DNA from: Polytrichum commune
Taxonomy: Eukaryota; Streptophyta; Polytrichopsida; Polytrichales; Polytrichaceae
Assembly: GCA_950295325.1 (NCBI GenBank)
Contig: OX485804.1
Span: 2,852,001 to 2,916,000, forward strand
Reading direction: 5' to 3'
Length of the DNA: 64,000 nt
Positions within the stretch are counted from its first letter, which is position 1. Each line of letters opens with the position of its first letter. The notes beneath the pieces are model-generated. The model had not been told where the DNA came from. It ran no database searches and was given only the letters and a program-made list of their open reading frames with translations. This document shows, piece by piece, positions 47,821-58,125 of this stretch. The translations under genes were made by a program, and so were the position numbers.

Positions 47821-48760
47821 CTAGGGATTCGTGGCGTCTACGTTAACTCATCCATTGTGTAGGTGAAAACGCAAGTGAATTGTAACGTAGCCTGTAAATA
47901 GTTGTCTTTAGACAATTTGACTTTGGAGATTGCATCGAAGTTCATTGGTGTTTGGTTGGAAGGAATCAACCCTCCACTTTATAGGGGAGTTGTTTTTACT
48001 AGAGCCCCTTCATCCACGATGGATGAGTTCACATAAATGTCAACGGATCTCAAGCTAGAATTCGTGATGTCTACATAAACTCATCCACTGCATATGCAAA
48101 AATGTCATGAGTTATATTATAGTTTGGTTCGAGATGATTCGACTCCGAAAATGACATCATTGATCCCACATTAGTGTTGTAGAATATGGTTGGGATGGAT
48201 CGGTCCTTAACCTTGTAAGGGGGGGACTTGTTTTTACTAGAGCCTCGTCATCCATGATGGATGAGTTTACATAAATGCATGAATCTCAAGCCATAATTCG
48301 TGACGTCCACATAAACTCATCCACTGCATATGCAAAAATGTTGTGAGTTATAATATAGCATGTTTTGAGACGATTTGACCCCGAAAATGTCATCATTGAT
48401 CCCACATTAGTGTTGTAGAATTCAGCTGGAATGGATCGGCCCTCAGCCTTGTAAGGGGACTCGTTTTTTACTAAATCCCCTTCATCAACGATGGATGAGT
48501 TTACATAAATGCCACGAGTCTCAAGCCATAATGCATGATGTCTACATGAACTCATCCACTGCACAGGCAAACATGTTGTGAGCTATAATATAACATGTTT
48601 TGAGATGATTCAACTCCAAAAATGACACCGCTGATCCTACATCAGTGTTGTACAATCCAGCTGGAATGGATTGGCCCTCAACCTTACAAGGGACTCATTT
48701 TCACTAAAGCCCCTTCATCAACAATGGATGAGTTTACATAGACACCACAAAACCCAAGCC
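47821..48760 (+). repeat. Tandem array of four family C elements (~235-bp units)
   Basis: Units lie at 47,821-48,054, 48,055-48,290, 48,291-48,525 and 48,526-48,760, all in one orientation. Each keeps both inverted ends: a 'gtctacataaactcatccac'-type start and a 'gatggatgagtttacataaa'-type finish. Units 2-4 share variants (cactgcatatgcaaa; cattagtgttgta) that are absent from unit 1 and from the solitary copy at 43.3 kb, so the array grew by local duplication. No frame is shared. Confidence 0.85.
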
Positions 48761-48805
48761 CAACGTAGCACACGTGGACGGAAGAAAAGTAAGCTTAATG
48801 GTTCG

Positions 48806-49151
48806 ACTACACTAAATAGGTAGATTAGTGTTGGAAACACTAATAGTCGACGAAAACGCTAAATGTAAATTGTCTCTATAGTGTTAGAACACTAAATGTC
48901 AACTCTAACACTATTTGTACCAAGTAGTAACTTTAAATATTTACATGAGCGCATTTAGTGTTAGATGATATTTTGTAAATCTTGGAATGAAGAATTGAAG
49001 GAAGAAGAATATGAGAACCTCGTAAAAGATATAATTTGTTCAAACCCTATTCAAACACTAATTGTAATATCAGTTGAAAATTAATGTTTTAGGTAACTAT
49101 TGCATCTAACACTAATCTTCATCTAACACTAATCTACCTATTTAGTGTAGT
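48806..49151. mobile_element. Family B3 MITE with perfect 27-bp TIRs
   Basis: 48,806-48,832 and 49,125-49,151 are exact reverse complements (actacactaaatagg… type). TA lies just outside the CACTAAATAGG core on both sides. The interior is AT-rich with further 'actaat' and 'aacacta' motifs. Perfect TIRs suggest recent activity. Confidence 0.85.
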
Positions 49152-49673
49152 ACTCACCCTTCACATAGGGATGTTTGGCCGCCACCACACGACTTCGTAA
49201 GAGAACAAGGAGATCACCAGCCTGACGTAGTAAAATATGATAAGCTTTTTACAACTTGCCACACTACAGCAGCGATATATATTTTAATAACGTTCCGGCA
49301 TGAGTCAACATGCACTCCTCCTACTCCTCCTCCTCCTCCTACTGGAATCCAATAATCAGAGAGAGCCCTAGCTAGCCACTCGCTTGCATCTGTCATAGTA
49401 GTATATTGATGGATCGAGGGTTCACGTGCATCGGGAGTCACGAGATGCAACACGTACTCGTGATTAAATCCGATGCAAAATCTGCGTCACGGGAATCGCA
49501 TGCCCGCCTTCAATGTAAATCTTGCAGCCCCAACAGTACAATCATTTGTTCCTCTTCCTCCTCCGGTCCTACCCTTGTCAGAAACCCAAACGCCCGCTGA
49601 TGAGGAGTCCGGTAGCAAGCAATCGCATGTAATTAAGGGCCGCTAACTTTCACATAGGGTCCTCGTAATCAAG
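49152..49673. other. Unassigned intergenic, moderately GC-rich
   Basis: Contains a (TCC)-rich run at about 49,317-49,340. No recognisable gene; the frames at 49,214-49,453 and 49,406-49,600 lack motifs. Confidence 0.35.
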
Positions 49674-50735
49674 TCCCTAGCTATGTCCGGGAAGAACCGG
49701 TGGTTAGTTACAGATGAACCGGTTGAGTTTGAGAAATATCTGGTTGAAGTTGGAGACTTCAGGAGAATTACCGATTGTTTTAGAGGAATCTATGCGATAT
49801 ACCTCGAATGAAGAAAGCAAAGCCGGAAGTCCCTAGCTATGTCCGGGAAGAACCAGCGGTTGGTTACAGATGAACCGGTTAAGTTTGGGAAACCACCGGT
49901 TGAAGTTGGAGAGTTCAGGAGAATTACCGATCCTTTTAGGGGAATCTATGGAATGTACCTCACATGAATAAAGCAAAACCGGAAGTCCCTAGCTATGTCC
50001 GGGAAGAACCGGCAGTTAGTTACAGATGAACCGGTTAAGTTTGGGAAATAACCGGTTGAAGTTGGAGACTTCAAGAGAATTACCAATCGTTTTAGAGGAA
50101 TCTATGGAATATACCTCAAATGAACAAAGCAAGACCGGAGGTTCCTAGCTATGTCCAGGAAGAACCAGCGGTTGGTTACAGATGAACCGGTTAAGTTTGG
50201 GAAACCACCGGTTGAAGTTGGAGACTTCAGGAGAATTACCAATCGTTTTAGGGGAATCTATGGAATATACCTCACATGAATAAAGCAAAACCGGAAGTCT
50301 CTAGCTATGTCCGGGAAGAACCGGCGGTTCGTTACAGATGACCCAGTTAAGTTTGAGAAACCACCGGTTGAAGTTGGAGACTTTAGGAAAATTACCAATC
50401 GTTTCAGGAGAATCTATGGAATATACCTCAAATGAATGTGGCAAAACCGGAAAGTCCCTAGCTATGTCCGGGAAGAACCGGCGGTTGGTTAAAGATGAAC
50501 CGGTTGAGTTTGAGAAATATCCCGTTGAAGTTGGAGACTTCAGGAGAATTACCAATCGTTTTAGAGGAATCTAGGGGATATACCTCGAATGAATAAAGCA
50601 AAACCGGAAGTCCCTAGCTATGTCTGGGAAGAACCGGCGGTTGGTTACAGATGAACCGGTTAAGTTTGAGAAACCACCGGTTGAAGTTGGAGACTTCAGG
50701 AGAATTACCAATCGTTTTAGGGGAATCTATGGAAT
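49674..50735 (+). repeat. Family D satellite: seven units of ~156 bp
   Basis: The anchor 'ccctagctatgtccgggaag' recurs at about 49,676, 49,832, 49,987, 50,144, 50,300, 50,457 and 50,612 (one copy reads gttcc/ccagg). Each unit has two or three ACCGGTT/ACCGGCGG-type sites. The last unit breaks off near 50,735. In most units an ATG in 'ctatgtcc' opens a 42-codon frame ending at a TGA; units 3 and 6 have earlier stops. Confidence 0.9.
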
Positions 50736-50763
50736 GCTTGTGTCATGTAGGTGCCACATTTGT

Positions 50764-51169
50764 ACTACACTAAATAGTCCTTATATTGTGGGCCATAGTA
50801 ATCTTCTAGGGCCCACGCTAATGCTCATAATGAGAATTAATGTGGGCCACATTATTTTCGACCCCATTCTAAATTTATGGCAAAACATTAGTATGGACCA
50901 CACTAAATATGTTTAGAAAAAATTAATGTGAGTGATTATTTTACTTTGCGCTACTTTTGTCCAAAACTAGTGTTCAATGTGTTAGTTGGAAGTCTTCATG
51001 AAGACTTACAAGAAGACCCAAGGTCTTGGACCCACATTAATTTCACCTTGAGTAGGAAATTTAGTGTGGCCCACGTTAATTTCACCTTGAGTAGATAAAT
51101 AAGTGTGGCCCACGTTAACCATTTCCAAGCTAATCTTCTGCCCATACTAATAGGGTTGCCTAGTGTAGT
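50764..51169. mobile_element. Family B4 element (actacacta ends) with an internal short tandem
   Basis: It begins 'actacactaaatagtcc' and ends 'gcctagtgtagt'; the ends are inverted over nine bases, with looser similarity beyond. Inside, 'cacattaatttcaccttga' and related units repeat about 2.5 times (51,030-51,118), and AAGTCTTCATGAAGACTT near 50,990 is a perfect 18-bp palindrome. It starts only ~30 bp after the family D array ends. Confidence 0.6.
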
Positions 51170-51469
51170 GATGAGGTCCTACATTCATTCGATTATGAAT
51201 AAATCCAATCAAATGCCCATACTATTTTAGAATGTTGAACTTTAGCTATGAACTATGGGAATTACGATTCCTTATCGTTGGTTCTCTTTCTGAATGGATT
51301 TGTAATTTAGCATTATTAGTAGATTTAAATTTCATCTAAAACTATGAAAATCTGTGTTCCTTATCACGGTTCTCTTCCTCTAGGTGGTTTTATGAACCAC
51401 TATAATAGTAGTTTTCCAATCCATATTTATAGATTTCAAACTCATCTAGTGCAACTTCAAGCCTCAAAA

Positions 51470-51844
51470 CTACACTAAATATCATATTTAGTGTCACTAA
51501 TTCTAATTATCTTGCTCAATACTAATTGTAAACGTAGTATAGTGTCACCAACACTAAATGTGAGCCCAACATTTATTTGTCATTCCTTGTAAATTTTTTG
51601 GGATTATAGATTACAACGTTGCAACTACTGTCACTTACCAAGTGGATTTTCATCCAAAATTCAATCATCCATGACAAATTTCATCACAAGTTGCTAACAA
51701 GAGAACGTAAGGTTTCAGCCAATGGATGAACTCGTCCATCATCCATGATAATATTTGTTCGCTTATTGATAAGAAGTGTCATCCAAAAGGTTACCATAGT
51801 GACATAAACTACCATATCACACTTAATACCGTATTTAGTGTAGT
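51470..51844 (+). mobile_element. Family B1 MITE, complete copy
   Basis: The left end 'tacactaaatatcatattta' and the right end 'taccgtatttagtgtag' are inverted partners. The left terminus is itself a palindrome of ACACTAAATAT about one central base. Its interior matches the inverted copy at 62.6-63.0 kb and the truncated copy at 12.0 kb ('tttgtcattccttgtaaa'). Confidence 0.8.
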
Positions 51845-52189
51845 GGTGACGAAGACACCAAAGAGACATACATTTATTATAAGGGATGGTTCAAAATACA
51901 ATTACCATTCTGGACATCATTTGAGTCCACATAATTGGGCGGGGGTGGATGTCATTTTGGACTCTTTGTGCTAAATTGGCATGTCATGTAGACCCACTTT
52001 TCCTAATAACAAGGTGAGAGCAAGCCCGGTCGCTCCTGGATCTGCATCTCCATCCGGGAATGAAAAGTGGTCTCCGTCCAAGATGTAGATGCAGACCCGA
52101 GCAAAACTGCCACTCGTCTTGCATTGTTTTCTTCATTAACTTTTGGATATCCTTTACAACAATTAGTATTTTTCTGAAGTCCCGACCTT
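51845..52189. other. Intergenic, no gene seen
   Basis: A spacer between a B1 element and diverged family D sequence. No recognised content. Confidence 0.3.
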
Positions 52190-52372
52190 CAATTGGTTAT
52201 TTCTCAAACACATCCAGCGTATCTGTAACTATCATTTCGACCGTGCACCCTAAACCTCAACCGGTAATTTCTCAAACTCAGCCGGTTCACCCCTACCTAT
52301 TATTCCGACCGTCGACGATTGAACCTCACTCAACCAGTTATCTCTCAAACTCAGCCGCGTCATCAATGAAGT
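52190..52372 (-). repeat. Diverged family D fragment, ~65-bp internal periodicity
   Basis: Three consecutive variants of 'ggttatttctcaaac' followed by 'cagccggttcacc' occur in inverted orientation to the 49.7-kb array. Only the ACCGGTT-rich half of the D unit is represented. Confidence 0.55.
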
Positions 52373-52550
52373 TGTTTGTCCTTAGCTGATCGCAGGATCC
52401 CTGCACATTTCGACGAAACGCAGGGGAGTTATGCACTTCCTGTAGTATTATTCTTCATCCAACTTCGATGCATAGCAGGGGGGAGTGGGCCAGTTCCCTA
52501 CATCCCCATCCGTATTTGCAGTGCAGATGTCAAAAGTGCATATGCAGATG

Positions 52551-53045
52551 CAGGGTGAGTGGCCTTGCCCTGATGAGCAGATGAAGGAGGGGCATGAGCA
52601 GCAACAGGAACAGCATTGATGAGCGAGGGGGGCCACAAGGGAGCACGTGGGAGAAGAGAAGGCGAGGGGCAGCGGGCAGCCAATGGGGGACCCGGAAAAG
52701 AAAAAGGCCCCTATATATGAGGTCACCAGTAAAGTAAAGTTATGGGGTTGAGGGAAGGGGGGTTAAGCACTAGGGTACCTTCTTCCGCCCCTTTACTTTT
52801 CCACACGTGGGGCCTAATGCCCCTCCACCCCCTTCACTCGTGTGGGCCGGGCCGGGTCGGGTCTGGACACTGGGGAGGCCGGCCCCCTCCCTGGCCTCCG
52901 TGCGCCCTGCCACCCTCGGTATCCACCCCCCCCCCCCCTTCTTCCCTTTTTCCCATCCCACCCTTGCTTCCTTATTATTATCATCACTACTTTTCCCTTT
53001 GACTTTGCCAGCTAAGTAGAAAAGGCCTAAACTGAGGACCACTTC
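52551..53045. other. GC-rich block of unknown nature
   Basis: Clearly more GC-rich than its surroundings, with a 14-C run at about 52,925-52,938 and 'ctatatatgaggtcacc' near 52,710, which resembles a TATA box. The overlapping frames on both strands are low-complexity and differ in content, so none is supported as coding. It could be a promoter or first-exon region of an unrecognised gene, or a decayed element. Confidence 0.3.
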
Positions 53046-53056
53046 ACACCGGTGAT

Positions 53057-53080
53057 GGGGGGGGGGGGGGGGGGGGGGGG
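53057..53080 (+). repeat. Poly-G tract (24 G)
   Basis: Uninterrupted G run immediately before a family D copy. The length may be unstable or mis-assembled. Confidence 0.8.
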
Positions 53081-53340
53081 ATTTTTGGGCATAACCGGTT
53101 GAGATCCTAGTGTTTACAAGTCCATCCGGTTACATGTTGACATCCTCCGGTTTTCCTTTATTAAATTGGGGTATATGTTATAAATTCTACTAAAACGATT
53201 TGTAATTTTCCTGCAGTCTTGAACTTCAACCGGTTATTTCTCCAACTCAACCGGTTCATTTGTAACTAACTGCCGGTTCTCCCCGAACATAGCACCAGTG
53301 ATCGGAGAGATTTTTGGGCAAAACTGGTTGAGATCCTTAT
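53081..53340 (-). mobile_element. Family D unit, inverted, directly after a poly-G tract
   Basis: About 220 bp that closely match the unit at 27,637-27,858 (atttttgggcataaccggtt… to ctgccggttctcc). The start of a second unit ('gagatttttgggcaaaac') follows at 53,310. The poly-G tract replaces the expected tgatcaggg terminus. Confidence 0.65.
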
Positions 53341-54744
53341 GCCCCCTCCCAACCCGACTTTACCAAATAACCAAAGTCTTTTCTAAAACCGGGTAAAGCT
53401 CCCTCACTTATAGGGGAGGCATCCGGCTATCCCAATGCACCTACAAGAACTTGCTCCGGAGATTTTTGAGTAGGTTTTTGTTAAGTAGCGTTCACGCATG
53501 TTCATGGTTTTATCTACCAAGCAATGACATGTTGGATAGTTTTTGCCCCATCCCCAAATCCCTTACTACTCATCTATCTTACCGTCGGTTTTTGTAAATA
53601 ATGCTCCTCGTGCCCTTATAGCTAAGACTAAAAAACAACCAATCACAAGGGCGGGAAGCGACGCTTTTAAAGCTCCTATATTCTTGCCTCATGTTTAGGT
53701 ACCGATGGGAGGGTCGGTGCTTGAGGCTTAAAACCTCCACTTTAAAGCCATGCCACATCATTTGCCAACTAGGCTCAGCACTAGATAATGTCGATGGTGT
53801 GAAGGCCGTGTTTTTAAAACCAATTTTTGGACTTAGATAAAGTCATGTGGGGAGGGGGCATTAGTATTTGCAAGTCCAACCGGTTACATGTTGATGACAT
53901 CCTTCGGTGTCCCCAATCATGTTCACTATTGAGTCCAAAATGGTTAGCATATTTTGAGCACACAATCCAACTTTCTTTTATACCTCAAGTCATTTTGATG
54001 TCCGACCTTACATCCACATATAAACCACATACCACTCGAATGTAGGTGTCTTGATTATTGTTTGGTTGGAATTGGGTACATCTACCTTATCAAAGAACCT
54101 ACCTATGGGCATTAAAACTGTAGAAGCAATTAAACATTGATATTTGATGGATATGTCAAGGTAAGAGAATCTATGAATATCATACTTATCATTTGAGCCA
54201 ATACCATTCTTAACCACTATCTACATTAATGATTTGTGTTTAAAGCGCTCAAGGGTGGCTTACATGGTGGAAGACCATGACCTTGGGATAAAGGGTCATG
54301 GGATAAAGGGTGGTTGTGATCCTTCATGAGGTAGCTTGGGAATTGTGGAGAGCTCGAGATCTCATTTTGATCGGCCCCATTCCAATGGGCTTTCAAGCAT
54401 TCTTTAGCTTGTCATTCATGCTTCTTTGTTTGGTACCATCCTCCCCTTGATATCACACTTTGAACATGGCCACTTCGATGTCCAAGTATCAAGACTCGAG
54501 GTATGGTGTAAGGGGGGCCTTTGTTATAGGGTATATACGCTGGTTGTCCTTTGGACTCTAGAGTCTTTCCTTAGACACGAGCCCTAAAACTTCCATTGGC
54601 ACCCGCCCTAATCATCATCTCCCTTTTGACTTTGAAGTAGCCGTGATAAGTGTGAACGAACACTAGCCACCCTCTAAGTACACCAATTTGTCCTATTAGT
54701 GTGCGGGAGTGCCCTTTGAAGTTTCACATGGGTATCAAGGTAGG
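53341..54744. other. Intergenic with a family G copy
   Basis: About 53,905-54,095 is a degraded family G copy (catgttcactattgag … 'actcgaatgtaggtgtc'). The rest has no recognised genes. Confidence 0.4.
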
Positions 54745-55150
54745 CGACGCTTATCCGGTTATTTATCTTAATCGGGCACCTATATTTGAGAGGTACGTGG
54801 TTAGGTGTGGCTTCAAGAACGGATGCCAAAAAGACATGCGTTTAAAAGAAACTGGATTATGTGTTCAAAACATGATAACTATTCTAGGTTCAATAATTCA
54901 CATCATTTTTTTTGTGTGTGTGTGTGGGGGGGGGGGGGGGGGGGAGAGATGGAGGGACTTATATGACCATTCAATGAGCACAAGAACCTTCACCTTGATA
55001 ATGAAGAGGATATTCATAGGAGCTTCAAAAATTATGAGGAAAATGGCTATGGCCTCAATTTGGATTCGCTAACCATCTAGTACAAATCACACGTTTCATA
55101 TCCTAGGAGGAGGAGTGGGCTAGTCGCAAAAAGTAAGACCCATCTACCAA
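54745..55150 (+). repeat. Family G copy with a GT-run/19-G tract
   Basis: The most complete family G copy, from 'ggttatttatcttaatcggg' to 'gaggagtgggctagtcgc'. At the variable internal site it has (TG)n followed by 19 G (about 54,914-54,944). The open frame crossing it is an artefact of the tract. Confidence 0.65.
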
Positions 55151-55216
55151 ACATCATTCTAATTGAGAACATCATTCTTTACCAAACATGTTGTTTCCTT
55201 CTTCTTAATGTCCACA

Positions 55217-55352
55217 CTACACTAAACATGTGATTTGGTATCATTCCACAAAAACCCACATTAATTGGCTTGCAATCACTAGGTGGCAACTAGGGAAGGT
55301 GTCACATGACACACCGGTTTTGAAATCACACCAAATCATATGTTTAGTGTAA
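55217..55352. mobile_element. Family B5 mini-MITE (~136 bp)
   Basis: 55,219-55,239 and 55,330-55,350 are 21-nt inverted partners with one mismatch (acactaaacatgtgatttgg type), each preceded or followed by TA. It is the smallest of the ACACTAAA-ended elements in the window. Confidence 0.75.
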
Positions 55353-55911
55353 CTATTTGTGTTATATGGACAAATTGTGGTATTAGCAATGTAACCACAA
55401 CCACAACCAACTTTGGCATCGGCACAAATATGACGTCTTAGCGTACATGTGAGTTCTTGTAAGTTAAATGGAGCTTGAAGGCACTCTAATATGTGAAGAG
55501 TACTTGGAGGGCGGAGGTGTCTCGCTCACATGTGTGTTGGGCTTGCTCATTTTCACATGCACCACTCGCATTTAATGATCAAACGAAGCTCAAGCAAAAC
55601 ACAGTCCAACCGCCACATGATGGCAAATCGGACAATATGGGGTTGGAGGATAGTCAGGTGGCCACTTGATTGAAAGTCACTCCCACATGAGAACCCCACA
55701 TTCGGTTTGTTTTTGCCCCGTGCCCACAAACATACCTATCTCACGATCGGGACCAAAAATAAATAAAATGTGCACCTCTTAAGGTTGGTTATTTGGCTTT
55801 TGGATTCGCTCGAGAATTGTGTCGTCTAGTTAGCACTTGTTATCACAAAGATTGTCATTTCAATTTCTAGAATCAAAGCATGTTTGCAAAAGTTACAAGA
55901 GTCCAAATTGA

Positions 55912-55950
<39 letters not shown>

Positions 55951-56047
55951 TTTGACTCTATAAATGATCACAAATTTCTTTCAAAATGTGTTAACTATTC
56001 AATTTCGAATGGTGTCCATCTTATGGGTACATACTCCAATCTCATTG
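55353..56047. other. Intergenic with a (TA)n microsatellite
   Basis: A TA run spans about 55,913-55,947. No recognised gene. Confidence 0.5.
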
Positions 56048-56421
56048 TAAGGCACGTTGATTTTATCTGATTGCTTCTCTTAATCGGACCTCTTTGTTTG
56101 ACTGGTGTTGTGTGTGGTTCGGTGAGGATCAAAGAACAAACACCATAAAGACACATGTTTGAAGAGAGATTGCACTATGTCCTTGAATTTTATGAACTAT
56201 TCCGCACTCAATAGTGAACACAATTGGGAGGAATTGTGTATTTTAATCAAGGAATCAACAACTATGTTCTTTCGATAACCATACCTAAATCATGAGAGGT
56301 CCGTTTTTTTGTTGATACTTCATCATAGATTTGGTCATGCACCACAAGTTCCGTTTCGTAAATCTAATTGGTAGAAGTTGGAGGACATGAAGAACGAACT
56401 GAACAACACCCACATACCTTA
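56048..56421 (+). mobile_element. Family A MITE, complete copy
   Basis: The left end 'taaggcacgttgattttatc' is diverged, but the right end 'gaacaacacccacatacctta' is intact. The interior has 'gaggatcaaagaacaaacac' and 'catagatttggtcatgc'. It lies 48 bp upstream of a family F element. Confidence 0.7.
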
Positions 56422-56469
56422 CACTCGTCTATTTGGTTTGCAATTGTTTTTGCTAGAAGCCTCGCCTTA

Positions 56470-56969
56470 GGGCCACTCCACACACGAGCCAAGAGCTGTG
56501 ACCATGAAATTGTGAGAGCCCACAAGAAAGTGTCCAAAGGCCATCCCAATACACCTTCAAAACAATGTAGTGTGGTCACGGATCTTCAAGTGTAGTGTGA
56601 AGTTATATGTGACCGGACCCTCAACCAAATGCTATTCCAATGACTTTCTATTCAAGCAGGGTCCTCACAAATGATAAAATACAATAACTCAACGGTTGTG
56701 AACATTCTGAGTGCCATGGTCTCCCGGTTTCGCGTTAGGCCTACCTCCAAGAGGTGGTTTATGATAATAATCCAAATGACCATGAAACATGATCCATTTG
56801 ATGCCATCTAGGAATCCATGTAGACATTATATCCATCTTGCATTCACATACTCCGTTGGTTCCTCAAGCGTAGTGTGAAGCGAACTTGGACCAACTCCCC
56901 CTTTTCCACCAATGAGAGTGCTTGAAGTGAAATGGACACGGACCCTCAGTCTCGTGTGTGAAGTGGCCC
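56470..56969 (-). mobile_element. Family F Tourist-like MITE, copy 3 (TSD TTA)
   Basis: A 500-bp copy in inverted orientation: starts gggccactccacacacgag, ends ctcgtgtgtgaagtggccc, flanked by TTA at 56,467-56,469 and 56,970-56,972. The longer open frames in this area run across it and are not genes. Confidence 0.8.
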
Positions 56970-57519
56970 TTAGTATACCACTCAGACTTCATAGATGGAT
57001 GTATGATAAAGAAGAATGACCACATAAGGCCCACATACCCTAATATACGATGCATGGAATAGAAGACGTCGACCACGACCTGCAACCAAGACGTTATTAA
57101 TACGTAAAAACACATATACATGTTTGTTGGAAATTCTGATGTCATCAACGCCCTTAAAACTAGGGTTTGAATCGTCAGAGCGCCCATGGTTTGTACAAAG
57201 AGTGGGCCATAAATTGTGGCTGTGTCCATTGTCATTCGCATTAACGCAAATTCCATCGCCACTGGACAAACGCTTGAGAAGCTCTTGATAATCAGTACCT
57301 GGTCCAGGTACCAATATAAATAGCTGATGGACTCGATCCCCATCCCAACAGTTCACCGTTCACTCACAGTCGCTACAGTAGTCACAACTCCAATTAAGGC
57401 AGCCCCCACTAAATTAATGAGCCAATGTACACAAGCTCAATCTCCCATTCTGCCATCGCCTGGTGTCCAAAGATCCCACTCAATGAACGGGGGAGTGCCG
57501 ATGGACAGCTAGCTAGTTG
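56970..57519. other. Unassigned intergenic
   Basis: More balanced base composition than average. The minus-strand frames at 56,864-57,356 overlap the family F element and show no domain; no gene is supported. Confidence 0.35.
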
Positions 57520-58125
57520 CAGATGAACCGGTTTGAGCTCCAGAAATTACTGCTTGAAGCTCACGACTGCAGGAAAATTACCCATCATTTTTCGAAGAAT
57601 CCATGGAATATACCTAAAATTGGTGCAGAAAAACCAGAAGATCGCAGCATGTAAGTGGCTGGACTTGGAAATGAGTTCCAGAAATTACTGCTTGAAGCTC
57701 ACGACTGCAGGAAAATTACCCATCATTTTTTGAAGAATCTGTGGAATATACCTCAAATTAGTGCAGAAAAACCAGAAGATCGCAGCATGTAAGTGGCTGG
57801 ACTTGGAAATGAGTTCCAGAAATTACTGCTTGAAGCTCACGACTGCAGGAATATTACCCATCATTTTCCGAAGAATCCGTGGAATATACCTCAAATTAGT
57901 GCAGAAAAACCAGAAGATAGCAGCATGTAATTGGCTGGACTTGGAAATGAGTTCCAGAAATAACTGCTTGAAGTTCACGACTGCAGGAAAATTACCCATC
58001 ATTTTCTTGAAGAATCCGTGGAATTATACCTCAAATTTTATGCAGAAAAACCAGAAGATCGCAGCATGTAATTGGCTGGACTTGGAAAATAGTAGGGATT
58101 TTTGACCAATTCTGCCCAAAATCCT
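57520..58125 (+). repeat. Family D-prime tandem array, four ~138-bp units
   Basis: The anchor 'cagaaat(t/a)actgcttgaag' lies at 57,541, about 57,679, about 57,818 and about 57,955. The period is 138-139 bp, with the last unit about 141 bp. Units share 'gaaaattacccatcatttt' and 'tggaatatacc' with family D but use different flanking sequence. A forward frame stays open across nearly the whole array, broken once by a TGA at 57,731-57,733. Confidence 0.85.

Noticed and set aside
48806-49151. Assignment of ACACTAAA-ended elements to the CACTA superfamily
   Set aside because: The termini contain CACTA, but the 3-bp flanks are not direct repeats (CTA versus TAG), while TA on both sides fits equally well or better. 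Class left open.
47821-50735. CRISPR-like repeat arrays
   Set aside because: Units are 156-235 bp and tandem without unique spacers, in a plant nuclear context. They are satellite or tandem-transposon arrays.
56864-57356. 159- and 124-codon minus-strand frames
   Set aside because: They overlap each other in different frames, and the first runs into the family F element. Neither shows a recognisable domain.
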